Shown here one piece after another: positions 38,309-48,936 of a DNA stretch of 64,000 nt. The translations under genes were made by a program, and so were the position numbers. The stretch covers positions 124,001-188,000 of the forward strand of contig NZ_VCHQ01000008.1 in assembly GCF_005860775.1 (NCBI RefSeq). Direction: 5' to 3'. Position 1 is the first letter of the stretch; every line of letters starts with the position of its first letter. Below the pieces are notes generated by a model that saw nothing but the letters and a program-made list of their open reading frames with translations, made no database searches and had not been told where the DNA came from. This DNA is from Klebsiella indica (GTDB lineage Bacteria; Pseudomonadota; Gammaproteobacteria; Enterobacterales; Enterobacteriaceae).

Positions 38309-39538
38309 ATGTATAAATTTTGGTCTAAAGAAGAGACACTTTGGAGTTTTGCCTTATATGGTACTGCTGTAGGTGCAGGCACGTTATTCTTACCGATTCA
38401 GTTGGGCGCTGCCGGCGCCATAGTTCTGTTCATCACCACACTGGTTGCCTGGCCGCTAACTTATTGGCCGCACAAGGCGCTGAGTCAGTTCATCCTCTCC
38501 GCCAAAATTGCCCCTGGCGCGGGGATCACCGGTGCCGTTAATCACTATTATGGTAAAAAGATCGGTAATCTGATTACCGGGCTCTATTTCCTCGCTTTTT
38601 TCGTGGTGGTGCTGATCTACGCGGTGGCCATTACCAATTCGCTCGCCGGGCAGTTATCCCGCTCTATTCCGATCACGCCTGCAGTACGCGCATTGCTTAG
38701 CCTCGGCGTGGTGCTGGTACTGAATCTGATCTTTTTAATGGGTCGCCATATCACGATTAAAGTGATGGGATTTTTAGTCTTCCCGCTCATTGCCTGCTTC
38801 TTGTTCCTCTCTGTTTATTTAATGGGCAGCTGGCAGCCTGAGTATCTGACCAGTCAAATGCAGCTGACTCCGCACACGCTCCACCAAATCTGGATCTCAA
38901 TTCCCGTGATGGTTTTTGCTTTTAGCCATACGCCGATCATTTCGACTTTTGCTATCGATCAGCAGGAGAAATACGGCGAGCACGCCATGAGTAAATGCAA
39001 AAAGATCATGAAGGTGGCCTACACGCTTATCTGTGCCAGCGTGTTGTTTTTTGTTTTCAGTTGCCTGCTGTCGATACCTACAACGTATATTGAAGCCGCG
39101 CGTGATAAAGGCGTGACCATTCTTTCCGCGCTGTCGATGATGCCCGGTTCACCGGCCTGGCTGGCGGTGACCGGAATTATTGTCGCGGTCGTCGCGATGT
39201 CGAAATCATTCCTTGGAACCTATTTTGGTGTGATTGAAGGCGCCAATGAAATCGTGAAAACCGCCCTCGCCCAGGTCGGTATTCGCAAAAGCCGGGCATT
39301 TAACCGTGCGATGTCGATCCTGCTGGTTTCCACGCTGACCTTTGTGGTCTGCTTTATCAACCCTAACGCCATCTCAATGATTTATGCGATCAGCGGCCCA
39401 CTTATTGCAATGATTTTATTCATCATGCCGACGCTGTCCACATATCTCATTCCGGTGCTGAAACCCTATCGCTCACTCGGTAACGTGATAACCCTGGTGG
39501 TAGGTTTACTGTGCGTCTCGGTAATGTTCTTGAGTTAA
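38309..39538 (+). CDS. yqeG: Amino-acid permease YqeG (HAAAP / SdaC family)
   Basis: Inner membrane transporter of 409 residues, the E. coli YqeG length, in the hydroxy/aromatic amino acid permease family with SdaC and TdcC. It has about 11 hydrophobic helices and the family start ETLWSFALYGTAVGAGTLFLP. The YqeG substrate has been proposed to be serine or threonine but is not certain. It marks the right edge of the conserved backbone; the fimbrial locus begins after it. Confidence 0.93.
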   Translation: MYKFWSKEETLWSFALYGTAVGAGTLFLPIQLGAAGAIVLFITTLVAWPLTYWPHKALSQFILSAKIAPGAGITGAVNHYYGKKIGNLITGLYFLAFFVVVLIYAVAITNSLAGQLSRSIPITPAVRALLSLGVVLVLNLIFLMGRHITIKVMGFLVFPLIACFLFLSVYLMGSWQPEYLTSQMQLTPHTLHQIWISIPVMVFAFSHTPIISTFAIDQQEKYGEHAMSKCKKIMKVAYTLICASVLFFVFSCLLSIPTTYIEAARDKGVTILSALSMMPGSPAWLAVTGIIVAVVAMSKSFLGTYFGVIEGANEIVKTALAQVGIRKSRAFNRAMSILLVSTLTFVVCFINPNAISMIYAISGPLIAMILFIMPTLSTYLIPVLKPYRSLGNVITLVVGLLCVSVMFLS

Positions 39539-40088
39539 CCTCCCCGGGCGGCGGAGATCCTTCTTCGCCGCCGTTCTGCCCGTATTCTCATTTCCGCACG
39601 CCTGCTCTTCCGCCCACCTTATCGCCCATTGATTTCACGTCACCAAATGCCATCTCCCGTTATTTGCGCTATCGACATTCCGGCGGATTGAATGCATGAC
39701 AGGAGTCCAGTATTCGGTTGCGCAAATTCCCGCTCCGCGAATTTATCGCCTGCCCTTCTTATGTTGCCAAATGATTTTGTGTAAACATCCTATAAATTGG
39801 CTGTTATTTGCATTATGTTCTAACCGATACCCCTGACACAGAATAGTTGAATGCTCTTTGATCGGCCTCCGGACTGGAGGCATCTGTTGTTTCTGCCACA
39901 AAAGGATTTTAGTTCTCTTGATTGCAGGAAAAACAATATCTCATCCAAAGTTTATACAAATCAATTTAGCCAAAAAGATAGCTAACAACATTAAACACTC
40001 ATAAAAACATCTGATTAACACAATCAGAATGTTCGTATTGCTATATAAAAAATCAACGCCACACAATAACAATTAACAAGGATTTTAC
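39539..40088. other. Intergenic region upstream of mrkH
   Basis: About 550 bp without a gene. A GGCGGCG/CGCCGCC hairpin (39547-39572) just after yqeG may end its transcript, though it has no T-run. From about 39950 the DNA is strongly AT-rich and should carry the mrkHI promoter. Confidence 0.45.
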
Positions 40089-40784
40089 ATGACAGAGGGA
40101 ACAATAAAGACCAATAAGTATGAAATTATTGCTATTTTCAGAGAAGAGCGTCGGAAACAGGCAGAGATAGAAATTATTATTAATAACAAAAGCACCATTA
40201 CCCAGTTAACACGTGTGGATTTTTCTGAATTTCATATTGCCACCGGCAGAAAAATCCCTGCCGGTCATAAGGTTAAGTTTATCTTGCATAGTGATTCCGG
40301 GAAAATAGAGTTTTGCTCAATGTTAAAAAAACAGGGTGCTCATGGTGAAAGTAATACGGTAGCGTTCATCTTGCCTGACTGTATCAAGGTAGTGCAACGG
40401 CGGCGCGCGCCACGATTCCGGTTACATCAGGAGCACGGCTTTCTCTGCCATGGCCGATATAAGAATGGAGAAAACTATCTATTCGAAATCAAAGATATTT
40501 CGGATGGGGGTTGCGCACTGATAACCGCAAACCCCAATCTAAAATTTCTCAGCCATAATGCAACCATCAAGAATGCCATTCTGGACCTCGCTGAATATGG
40601 TGAAATAACCGTAGACCTGGTGATAAAAAATGTCGTCATGGTAACCCTGGATGATAAAGAAGCCCCTGCAAGCTACTACCAGATTTCTTGTCAGTTTAAA
40701 TTTCGCCATCCTGATAACAAGAAGAGAATAGAAAAAGTATTACTCGACTTGATTATGGAAGCCAAAAGAAAAAAGAGAGTTTAA
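40089..40784 (+). CDS. mrkH: c-di-GMP-responsive activator MrkH (PilZ domain)
   Basis: Transcriptional activator of type 3 fimbriae that binds cyclic di-GMP. The 231-residue protein (Klebsiella 234) has an N-terminal YcgR-N-like region and a C-terminal PilZ domain. The ligand-binding motif RxxxR is in QRRRAPRFRL and D/NxSxxG is in DISDGG. When bound to c-di-GMP, MrkH activates mrkA and its own operon. mrkI follows 5 bp later, so the two are co-transcribed. Confidence 0.9.
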   Translation: MTEGTIKTNKYEIIAIFREERRKQAEIEIIINNKSTITQLTRVDFSEFHIATGRKIPAGHKVKFILHSDSGKIEFCSMLKKQGAHGESNTVAFILPDCIKVVQRRRAPRFRLHQEHGFLCHGRYKNGENYLFEIKDISDGGCALITANPNLKFLSHNATIKNAILDLAEYGEITVDLVIKNVVMVTLDDKEAPASYYQISCQFKFRHPDNKKRIEKVLLDLIMEAKRKKRV

Positions 40785-40789
40785 ATCCC

Positions 40790-41374
40790 TTGAACAGTAT
40801 CTTACTTTACACCGATGACAATATCATTGGGCAATCAATTTACCACTATCTTACGGATAATCAGAAAAGCATTACCACGCTGGATCTGCTGGCGTTGACC
40901 AATGGTATCTGCGTTCCGTTGACCGACACCGTGATCATCAATGTTATTCATAAAGATATCGCGGCAGCCACCACTGTCGCGTTACTTAACAGCTTACAAA
41001 ATCACCTGATGTCCTGCACATCGCTGGTTCTTATTGTCCAGAACGAGCTATCCAGCCTGTGTCGGGAGCTTCTGAATCTGGATAATGTTTTGATTCTACA
41101 TGACAAATCACCCATAACAGATTTCGCCGCCATTATTACCCCACCATTAGCCCCAGACAATGTGCAGGAATTATGCACCCAGAGAATGCTGAGCGCCAGG
41201 GAACGCCAGATTCTGGAGTTAATCATTACCTGCAACAACAATAAAAGAATTGCCGCGCTTCTCGATATTGACCACAAAACGGTGCATAGCCATAAAGCAC
41301 ATATCATGAAGAAACTCGGCATGCATAACTCATGGAGCATGCACAAGATGATAGCCAATATGTATCAATGTTGA
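40790..41374 (+). CDS. mrkI: LuxR-type regulator MrkI
   Basis: Helix-turn-helix regulator of 194 residues that works with MrkH on type 3 fimbriae. The C-terminal LuxR domain reads LSARERQILELIITCNNNKR, with KTVHSHKAHIMKKLGMHN as the recognition helix. The N-terminal receiver-like part lacks an obvious phospho-Asp pattern. The start is a TTG codon 5 bp after the mrkH stop, with GAGAG upstream; no in-frame ATG lies near. Weak initiation may keep MrkI below MrkH. Confidence 0.86.
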   Translation: MNSILLYTDDNIIGQSIYHYLTDNQKSITTLDLLALTNGICVPLTDTVIINVIHKDIAAATTVALLNSLQNHLMSCTSLVLIVQNELSSLCRELLNLDNVLILHDKSPITDFAAIITPPLAPDNVQELCTQRMLSARERQILELIITCNNNKRIAALLDIDHKTVHSHKAHIMKKLGMHNSWSMHKMIANMYQC

Positions 41375-41512
41375 AATCTACAGTATGCCGGTGCTCTATC
41401 AAAAACCGATAATTAATTGGTATTTTGCCTTTAATCATTCCCATCGGCAGAAAGGTTACCTATAATAATATTACTCTCTCCCGACTTTCGACTTGTTTTC
41501 TGATAAGAGATA

Positions 41513-42229
41513 ATGAACGCAACCATTTTTCCCTGCCATAACCTCTCACGTAGCGATTTATTCGTTCGTTATGTCTTTCAAAAAATGTTTTCCCCAAAAG
41601 GTACACTCGTCGCGGTGGAATGTCTGAGCCGTTTCGATCGCATGCCCATCTCACCTGAAGATTTCTTTCGTTATGCCAATACCGGGTTACGTGAGAGTAT
41701 ATTTATGGAACAACTGGCGCTCATTGAAAAACATAAACAATGGTTTAATAAAAAGGGTATTTTCGCGACGATTAATGTTGACGACCATATACTGAACGTG
41801 TTGCTCAGGCCAGAGATCCAGGAGATTATTGAGCACATTGGTTGCGTCCACTTTGAAGTTACGGAGAATTCAAATAAGTTATTGAATAATGCCCTCGCCA
41901 CCTGGCGTACCGGACAACGCGCGACGCTCTGGCTCGATGACTTCGGTTCAGGCTACGCAGGTATTAATGCCATTCGCGGCTACCATTTTGATTATGTCAA
42001 AATCGATAAAAACCTTTTATGGGATTTAATGAAAAAAAACGCGGGGCGACCGCTGATGGATGCGCTGGTCACCTTCCTTACCCGTAACCAGCATAATGTT
42101 ATTATTGAAGGTATCGAAAGTGAAGCACATAAGAACTGGTTACAGGGTATGGAATGGTTTGCCATTCAGGGGCACTACTGGCAAGAGGTCAGCATGGAAC
42201 AACTGATTCAAGAAGAAATCGGGATTTAA
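41513..42229 (+). CDS. mrkJ: c-di-GMP phosphodiesterase MrkJ (EAL domain)
   Basis: Stand-alone EAL phosphodiesterase of 238 residues that hydrolyses c-di-GMP and so switches off MrkH and the fimbriae. Catalytic residues are all seen, though the EAL triplet is Glu-Cys-Leu (VAVECLSRF). The others are Asn in TINVDD, Glu in FEVTEN, Asp-Asp in LDDFGSGYAG, Lys in VKIDKN, Glu in IIEGIESE and Gln in IQGHYWQ. It lies 138 bp after mrkI and is convergent with mrkF; a shared hairpin overlaps its stop. Confidence 0.92.
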   Translation: MNATIFPCHNLSRSDLFVRYVFQKMFSPKGTLVAVECLSRFDRMPISPEDFFRYANTGLRESIFMEQLALIEKHKQWFNKKGIFATINVDDHILNVLLRPEIQEIIEHIGCVHFEVTENSNKLLNNALATWRTGQRATLWLDDFGSGYAGINAIRGYHFDYVKIDKNLLWDLMKKNAGRPLMDALVTFLTRNQHNVIIEGIESEAHKNWLQGMEWFAIQGHYWQEVSMEQLIQEEIGI

Positions 42230-42252
42230 AAAATGCCGGAACATTCCGGCAT
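42228..42252 (-). terminator. Terminator of mrkABCDF
   Basis: On the minus strand ATGCCGGA/TCCGGCAT (8-bp stem, 4-base loop) is followed by six T. The T-run overlaps the mrkJ stop codon. Confidence 0.8.
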
Positions 42253-42277
42253 CACAATCAATAAATAAATCAGCGAA

Positions 42278-42928
42278 TTAATTATAAACTAACTCCCAGG
42301 TCGCCCAACTGGTCAACAAACCACTGGTCGCTTTTTCCGGGGTGGGCGTAACGTAGCCGATGTAGTAAGTAAATACGCCGCCGTCTACTGACTTTTCCAC
42401 CAAAGGCACCCGGTTTTGCAGCGGGTCTGCCGGGACAATTTTATTGCTCTTATCCAGGGTATTATTGTCGTTAGTCGACAACGCCAGAAAAATATGACGG
42501 GCACCGTCCGCGCGCGTATTCGCCAGATAACCGGCGTTTTCATTGCTGACGGAATTGACCATAAACCCATCAATCCAGCGCACGCTCACCATCCGAACTT
42601 CATCTTTATCCACCGCGCCGCCATCATGGCGAAGCTGGCAGTTTGAGAGTTCCAGCGTAAAAGGCTGCGGTTTCATAAATGCACCCGCGCCTCGGGCGTG
42701 CACTTCCGCCAGGCTGATCGGCGCCAGCCAGACGCTACCGCTGCCTGCATTATTGCCACCGTTGAGCGTCACACTGCAGGAAATATCGGTCACTCTCCCG
42801 GCAAAATCCACTCGCCCTTGATCATAATTGGTCTCAAATCCCCACGCCGAAGAGGCAACAAGCATTGCGCTCACCAGACCCCGTTGAATGAGTCGTTTGC
42901 GATTTTTATACTGGACTGAATCACGCAT
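42278..42928 (-). CDS. mrkF: Type 3 fimbrial minor subunit MrkF
   Basis: Minor pilin of type 3 fimbriae, 216 residues, thought to anchor and stabilise the fibre. A signal peptide precedes FETNYDQGRVDF, and the pilin fold is shown by FAGRVTDISCSVTLNGG and the C-terminal YIGYVTPTPEKATSG...WELVYN, which mirror MrkA. The frame opens at 42943, but GGAGG lies 5 bases before the ATG at 42928, so that start was used. It is the last gene of mrkABCDF. Confidence 0.9.
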   Translation of the reverse strand: MRDSVQYKNRKRLIQRGLVSAMLVASSAWGFETNYDQGRVDFAGRVTDISCSVTLNGGNNAGSGSVWLAPISLAEVHARGAGAFMKPQPFTLELSNCQLRHDGGAVDKDEVRMVSVRWIDGFMVNSVSNENAGYLANTRADGARHIFLALSTNDNNTLDKSNKIVPADPLQNRVPLVEKSVDGGVFTYYIGYVTPTPEKATSGLLTSWATWELVYN

Positions 42929-42942
42929 CCCCGCCTCCGGCA

Positions 42943-43938
42943 TTAATCGTACGTCAGGTTGAAAACCATATGCGACTCCACTTCACCCGCGCTGGTGGTT
43001 GCCGCGTACTGGTAGAAGCGAGCACGATAAGGCAATGAGATATAACGGGTTTCCTCGGTCTGTAGGGTACCGACATTATATTTTTTGCTGAATTCAAGAG
43101 GCTCGCCATCTTTCAACACCTGGACACCAATACCGCTCGCCGCTGAGCTGCCGGTTTTTTCGTTGATCAGCACCCCCTGAGCGGCCGTGGTGCCTGTCGC
43201 CAGGTTTCCGGAAAATGTCGTATAAATGTTGGCAAAACCGGATTCGCTTACGCCACCGCTACACTGCAACTGAATATTAAAGTCTTTCCCTCCTGCGGTA
43301 GTACCGACGCCCGTCAGATCGCTGCGCTTAATGGTACCAATATCAACGTTCATATTTGTTCCGCTGAGTACGGTGCAGGATGGCGAGACAATGGTAATGG
43401 CATTAGCGCTGAGGAAGGTTTCAAGGATCGGGTCATTACCGCTTTCCCAGTCATAAGAGGTATATTTCCCCGCCGCCAGGGTTCCACTACCGGTCACGCT
43501 CGCGGTTTTAATCACCTCCAGCGTAAAACGGGAACCTTCCAGCGTATAATTAGTGGTCCCGCTGACCGTGGAGGAGAAGACGTCCGGGTAGATAATATTG
43601 ACCGTCGAACCGCCGCGACTAAAACGCAGCCCGATGCCGGCCACATTGGTGGAATACACTTTATTCCCCAGATCGGTCGCCCCGGAAGCAACGATTTTCG
43701 CCGCAAAACGGTTAGTACCGGAGGTACACCGATAGCTGTATCCCCCCGGCGCCGACATTGTCCAGTTTCGGGTAGCAATCACTGAGCCTACCGGCAGATC
43801 CGGCGAAACAACCACCCGCCCGATAGCCATATCCAATGTCACCGTCGGCTGCGAAAGGCGCGTGCAGGAAGCCCATGCCGACGTGATCCCCAGCACCATT
43901 AAGCCAATAAAAAGCGTCAGTTTTTTACTTAGCGACAT
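42943..43938 (-). CDS. mrkD: Type 3 fimbrial tip adhesin MrkD
   Basis: Two-domain tip adhesin, 331 residues, the Klebsiella MrkD length. A signal peptide (MSLSKKLTLFIGLMVLGITS, cleaved after AWA) leads into a receptor-binding domain that begins SCTRLSQPTVTLDM. A C-terminal pilin domain ends HMVFNLTYD. In Klebsiella MrkD binds collagen and mediates biofilm attachment; alleles vary in the first domain. The start overlaps the mrkC stop by 10 bp. The longer open frame is only mrkC read in another phase. Confidence 0.93.
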   Translation of the reverse strand: MSLSKKLTLFIGLMVLGITSAWASCTRLSQPTVTLDMAIGRVVVSPDLPVGSVIATRNWTMSAPGGYSYRCTSGTNRFAAKIVASGATDLGNKVYSTNVAGIGLRFSRGGSTVNIIYPDVFSSTVSGTTNYTLEGSRFTLEVIKTASVTGSGTLAAGKYTSYDWESGNDPILETFLSANAITIVSPSCTVLSGTNMNVDIGTIKRSDLTGVGTTAGGKDFNIQLQCSGGVSESGFANIYTTFSGNLATGTTAAQGVLINEKTGSSAASGIGVQVLKDGEPLEFSKKYNVGTLQTEETRYISLPYRARFYQYAATTSAGEVESHMVFNLTYD

Positions 43939-46415
43939 AGCGTTTCCTTTGTTTTTGCCTGACTCAAATCCACCGTACATTGCCCGCCACTCCACTTCAC
44001 GGTCGCCAATCGGACACTGTCGTCGCTGATAAATAGCATGCTGCCCTGACCCACCACGCCAATCTCTTTTCCACTCGGGTCGAAAATCGTGGCGGCGAAC
44101 GGTAATGGCTGACCATCGCGCTGGCGCGCCAACCGCGTAATGTTGTTTTGCACTGTTGTATCGAAGGAAACTTTGACCACACTCCCCTCCCACGGCACAA
44201 CCTGCGCCACGGTACGATCGAACGCGATATCGTCGTTGCTGCCTTTCGGATCAATTTCAACGGCGTTAATCCGGTAAGGCCGCAGATACGGCAGAATAGC
44301 GTAGCCGTCACTATCAATGCGGGTGCCCGGCGACCCTGGCAACATGGCGCCTGCGGCATCTTTCGCCTCAATCAGCGCCATTGTGGTGCCGGTTTCAGGT
44401 GAGAATACCGCGCCGTGTTGATGGACAACCAACGTCCCGCTGGCACCCAGGCCACTCTGACGATACCCCTCGCCCTGGCTATAGCTGCCGTTCAGCGTCG
44501 TCCACGGAGTACGATAACTGCCATTCAGCGCCACATCGTGCTGGCCCCCGGTGGAGGTGGTCGTTGATACGCCGTAGTTGAGGTTGTTTTCGCTATCCAG
44601 CGAACCATTGACGCCAATCTGCGAGCTGGAGAAATGCGAATTGTTGAACGAGGTGTTTGACGTCAGATTAGCGGTGCGATTTTCGCCGAACCACAGGGGA
44701 TAGCTGAAGTTAAGCGAAACACGGTCATCACGACGATGACCGGAACTGTCCGGGGTATAAACGCGCTGGGCGCTGACCGACCATGAGAGGCGGCCAAACA
44801 TGTTATTATAACTCAGTTGATACTGTTTTTCCGTTCCCGAACGGTTCCAGTAATCCGAAATCCGGCCACTTAAGTAAAAACCGCCCCACCCCTCCGGCAG
44901 GTTCTGATTAACAGTAAAGGTCATACTGTTTTTTTGCCGCCACACGGTATAGCTACTGTTGTGGTTTTTTTCCTGATCAACCGCATACAACGCATCGTTC
45001 AGGTTGTAATAGCCTTTGGTTGAATAGCGATACGCCGCCAGCACAATACTGGTCTGGGTTTCGGTAAACATACGGTTAAAGGTGGCGCGGTAGCTCTGCC
45101 CCTGTTCATCAAGGGTACCGCTCTTCAGCCGGGAATGCGTCACATCGAATGACAGTGCGCCGATACCGGTGTTCATCCCGGTGCCCAGCAGGAAAGCCTG
45201 ATAGTCATCAAAGCCGGTGACACCGGCATAGCCAGTAAACTGGTTATTTAACCCATGCTGCCAGGTCCCCTGGTAGAGCATCGGTTTATTGCGCAACGAA
45301 TCATCATCAACTTTACCGGCAGAGAGCGCGTAGCGGGTCATCCCCGGACGCAGCAACTGCGCCACCGAGGCGTAAGGTACGCTGAACACTTCGACCGAAC
45401 CATCGGCCTCCTTGACTGAGACTTCAAGGTCGCTGCCATAGCCTGAAGGGTAGACATCCTGCAAGGTAAACGGGCCCGGCGGCACGGTGGTCTGATAGAT
45501 AATATTGTTGCCCTGACGTACCGTCACCAGCGCGTTACTTTGCGCCACGCCGCGAATTTCCGGGGCATAGGAACGCATACCGTCCGGGAACATATTGTCA
45601 TCAGTCGCCAGATTTATCCCACGCAGGCCGATAGTGTCAAAAAATTCACCGTTGGTAAAAATCTGCCCGCCGCTGACAATCGAGTTAATCTGCGGAATTG
45701 GACGCTGCAGGTAGGTCTGATTGCTGTTCCAGCGCGCCTTCCCCTGCTGCTGCTGCCAGTTCAGATTACCAATATGTTTAAGCAGCCACCCGTTCCACGA
45801 AAACCCCGCATTAACTCCCAGATAAGCGCTGCTGTTATCTGAACCGCCTGTCGACGAGGTGTGGCTATTCCAGGCGTTAGCCATCCAGCCTAAATTCAGC
45901 GCCGCAATGCCTTTATCCCAGAACTTCGGGCTGACAAAGTTCTTAAAACGCTGGTCTTCGTAGATTTGCGGTACAGAGATATCCAGTCTCAAAGAAGACT
46001 GGATCAAAGTATCTTTGACATTCTCTTCTTTACGCCACGCCTGCAGACGTCCACAGAAGCCCTCTTTCTCGCTGAGTTGCGGGTTAAGCTTTTCTGGCGA
46101 GATCCCATATTGCATCAGCATCGCTTTGGTATAGCAAACGCCCATCTTGCCATCTTTTCCGCGTGTGACATTCAAGTCATAGCGCCCTTTCCATTCGCCG
46201 TTGGTATACACATCAAGTGAATAAACGCCTTCGGTGATAGCGCTCATGGAAAAGCGCGACAGATCGACCTTTTCACGACTGCCAACGATAAAACCATCGT
46301 TAAACTGCCAGACCGTTCCTGGGTTTTCCTGTCCACTGGAAAATGGCGGAAAGCAGCACAGCGCCACCGCAATGGCCGTGCTTAATCTTCCCGGGCAGAT
46401 TGACCTCTGCTTCAT
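43929..46415 (-). CDS. mrkC: Type 3 fimbrial outer membrane usher MrkC
   Basis: Usher of the FimD/PapC family, 828 residues, which forms the outer membrane pore and assembles subunits. It has a signal peptide, then the periplasmic N-terminal domain that captures chaperone-subunit pairs (cysteines near residues 103 and 120). The 24-strand barrel carries a plug domain (FTLQDVYPSGYGSDLEVSV), and the C-terminal domains include FAATIFDPSGKEIGVVGQG. It lies 11 bp after mrkB and overlaps mrkD by 10 bp. Confidence 0.95.
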   Translation of the reverse strand: MKQRSICPGRLSTAIAVALCCFPPFSSGQENPGTVWQFNDGFIVGSREKVDLSRFSMSAITEGVYSLDVYTNGEWKGRYDLNVTRGKDGKMGVCYTKAMLMQYGISPEKLNPQLSEKEGFCGRLQAWRKEENVKDTLIQSSLRLDISVPQIYEDQRFKNFVSPKFWDKGIAALNLGWMANAWNSHTSSTGGSDNSSAYLGVNAGFSWNGWLLKHIGNLNWQQQQGKARWNSNQTYLQRPIPQINSIVSGGQIFTNGEFFDTIGLRGINLATDDNMFPDGMRSYAPEIRGVAQSNALVTVRQGNNIIYQTTVPPGPFTLQDVYPSGYGSDLEVSVKEADGSVEVFSVPYASVAQLLRPGMTRYALSAGKVDDDSLRNKPMLYQGTWQHGLNNQFTGYAGVTGFDDYQAFLLGTGMNTGIGALSFDVTHSRLKSGTLDEQGQSYRATFNRMFTETQTSIVLAAYRYSTKGYYNLNDALYAVDQEKNHNSSYTVWRQKNSMTFTVNQNLPEGWGGFYLSGRISDYWNRSGTEKQYQLSYNNMFGRLSWSVSAQRVYTPDSSGHRRDDRVSLNFSYPLWFGENRTANLTSNTSFNNSHFSSSQIGVNGSLDSENNLNYGVSTTTSTGGQHDVALNGSYRTPWTTLNGSYSQGEGYRQSGLGASGTLVVHQHGAVFSPETGTTMALIEAKDAAGAMLPGSPGTRIDSDGYAILPYLRPYRINAVEIDPKGSNDDIAFDRTVAQVVPWEGSVVKVSFDTTVQNNITRLARQRDGQPLPFAATIFDPSGKEIGVVGQGSMLFISDDSVRLATVKWSGGQCTVDLSQAKTKETLCR

Positions 46416-46426
46416 GATCCTTCCCC

Positions 46427-47128
46427 TTATTTGACGGCAACTTTCACTGCGACATCTGCGCCATAGTCATTAATGTTGTTAACTGTCAGGATCTCGCCTT
46501 TGCTCACCGCAGAAGAGAGGGCGATGGTCTGGCTGGACTGCGGAGCAAACATCACCGTTTTGCTGTTCAATGCTTTGCCACCGTTACGGGAAATACGGCT
46601 TACGGTGATATAAAAGGGGGTAGGATTACTGACGGATAAGTTGCTACCGTTAGCGGAAAGCACCAGTTTTTCCGCCGCGGTGTCGCGGTTGCCTAATCCG
46701 TTGGGGCGATAGATAAACTTAAAGCGCGAACGAATCGCCAGTTGCAGAATATTTTGTCCTTCGTTCTTCTTGTTAGCCTCTACCGGTGGAATTTCCAGAA
46801 TATTCAACCACCACAGCGTCTCTTTATTTTTAGCGAGCCCTACGTTACTGCTGAGCTTAATACGCAGGGTCTGACCGCTTTTGGCGTCCACGCGGGAAAT
46901 CGGCGGAGTGATAATAAATGGTGTGGTAATGGTATCCGGTGTGGCATCAGCATTACCATTATCCAGCCAGGCTTGTGCCAGGGCCGGACGGTCGGCAGTG
47001 TTAGTGAGCTGCACCGTTATTTCTTTTTCATTTCCTGGGTAAATAAAGCGAGTACCGTTAACAATAATATTATTAGCATTAGCCGCAAAACTAAAAATGA
47101 AACAGAAAAAAAGGGCAATACGTATCAT
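46427..47128 (-). CDS. mrkB: Type 3 fimbrial periplasmic chaperone MrkB
   Basis: PapD-type periplasmic chaperone of 233 residues. It holds fimbrial subunits by donor-strand complementation and delivers them to MrkC. Signal peptide MIRIALFFCFIFSFAANA, then two Ig-like domains: the first with IIVNGTRFIYPGNEKEITVQ and the alternating strand QNILQLAIRSRFKFIYRP that caps subunits. The conserved Arg of the subunit pocket lies in NGTRFIYP. It is separated from mrkA by 95 bp that contain two hairpins. Confidence 0.94.
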   Translation of the reverse strand: MIRIALFFCFIFSFAANANNIIVNGTRFIYPGNEKEITVQLTNTADRPALAQAWLDNGNADATPDTITTPFIITPPISRVDAKSGQTLRIKLSSNVGLAKNKETLWWLNILEIPPVEANKKNEGQNILQLAIRSRFKFIYRPNGLGNRDTAAEKLVLSANGSNLSVSNPTPFYITVSRISRNGGKALNSKTVMFAPQSSQTIALSSAVSKGEILTVNNINDYGADVAVKVAVK

Positions 47129-47142
47129 GCTGACCTCAGAAT

Positions 47143-47205
47143 AAAAAATAAGCGGCGGCGGCGGCCGCTTTATTATTGTTTTATACCGCCCCTGTACGGG
47201 GCGGT
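47143..47205 (-). terminator. Tandem hairpins between mrkA and mrkB, probable partial terminator
   Basis: On the minus strand the mrkA stop is followed by ACCGCCCC/GGGGCGGT (47205-47185). Next comes AAGCGGC/GCCGCTT (47170-47150) with six T after it. Partial termination here would give much more mrkA than mrkBCDF message, as a major pilin needs. Confidence 0.65.
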
Positions 47206-47223
47206 TTTATTTCTCAGTCGAGA

Positions 47224-48564
<1,341 letters not shown>

Positions 48565-48774
48565 ATGAAAAACGTAAAATTACTTGCCGCTGCCGGTATG
48601 CTCTCTCTGGTCTCTTTCGCTAGCTTCGCCCAGTCAGTCAGCGTAACCGCAGATACCCTGGACAACGCAGAAGCCAAAATCGCCACGATAGCTAAAGACC
48701 ACGGTGAGTCCTACCACATTACCGAGGCTTATAACGGTAACCAGGTCCATATGACCGCTGAGTTGTCTAAATAA
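48565..48774 (+). CDS. Short YhcN/BhsA-family (DUF1471) secreted protein
   Basis: A 69-residue periplasmic protein. Signal peptide MKNVKLLAAAGMLSLVSFAS is cleaved at FA-QSV. The mature part (VSVTADTLDNAEAKIATIAK, then YHITEAYNGNQVHMTAELSK) is the C-terminal half of the DUF1471 fold. Family members such as BhsA, McbA and YhcN are stress-induced and often about 85-90 residues, so this is a short form. The start at 48565 has AAAAGG upstream; the open frame begins 26 codons earlier. A CRP site upstream suggests catabolite control. Confidence 0.8.
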   Translation: MKNVKLLAAAGMLSLVSFASFAQSVSVTADTLDNAEAKIATIAKDHGESYHITEAYNGNQVHMTAELSK

Positions 48775-48863
48775 ACAGATGGTTGCAGAGGGAGCTGCCG
48801 GACAGGTCGCCTGAGCGCGGCTGGTCTGGCTCCCGCCACACAATAAGTACGCAGCAATGTCGG

Positions 48864-48882
48864 GCCCCTCAACGGGGCTTTT
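48864..48882 (+). terminator. Terminator after the YhcN-like gene
   Basis: GCCCC/GGGGC stem, loop TCAAC, then four T. It lies 90 bp after the stop. Confidence 0.7.
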
Positions 48883-48936
48883 CTGTTTCGGTCGTGCGGA
48901 TCTTCGGTGAAATCCCGACGCGTAAATACCGGGAAT

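Noticed and set aside
43939-44193. Extension of MrkD by 85 residues
   Set aside because: Overlaps mrkC in another phase, and the signal peptide begins at 43938.
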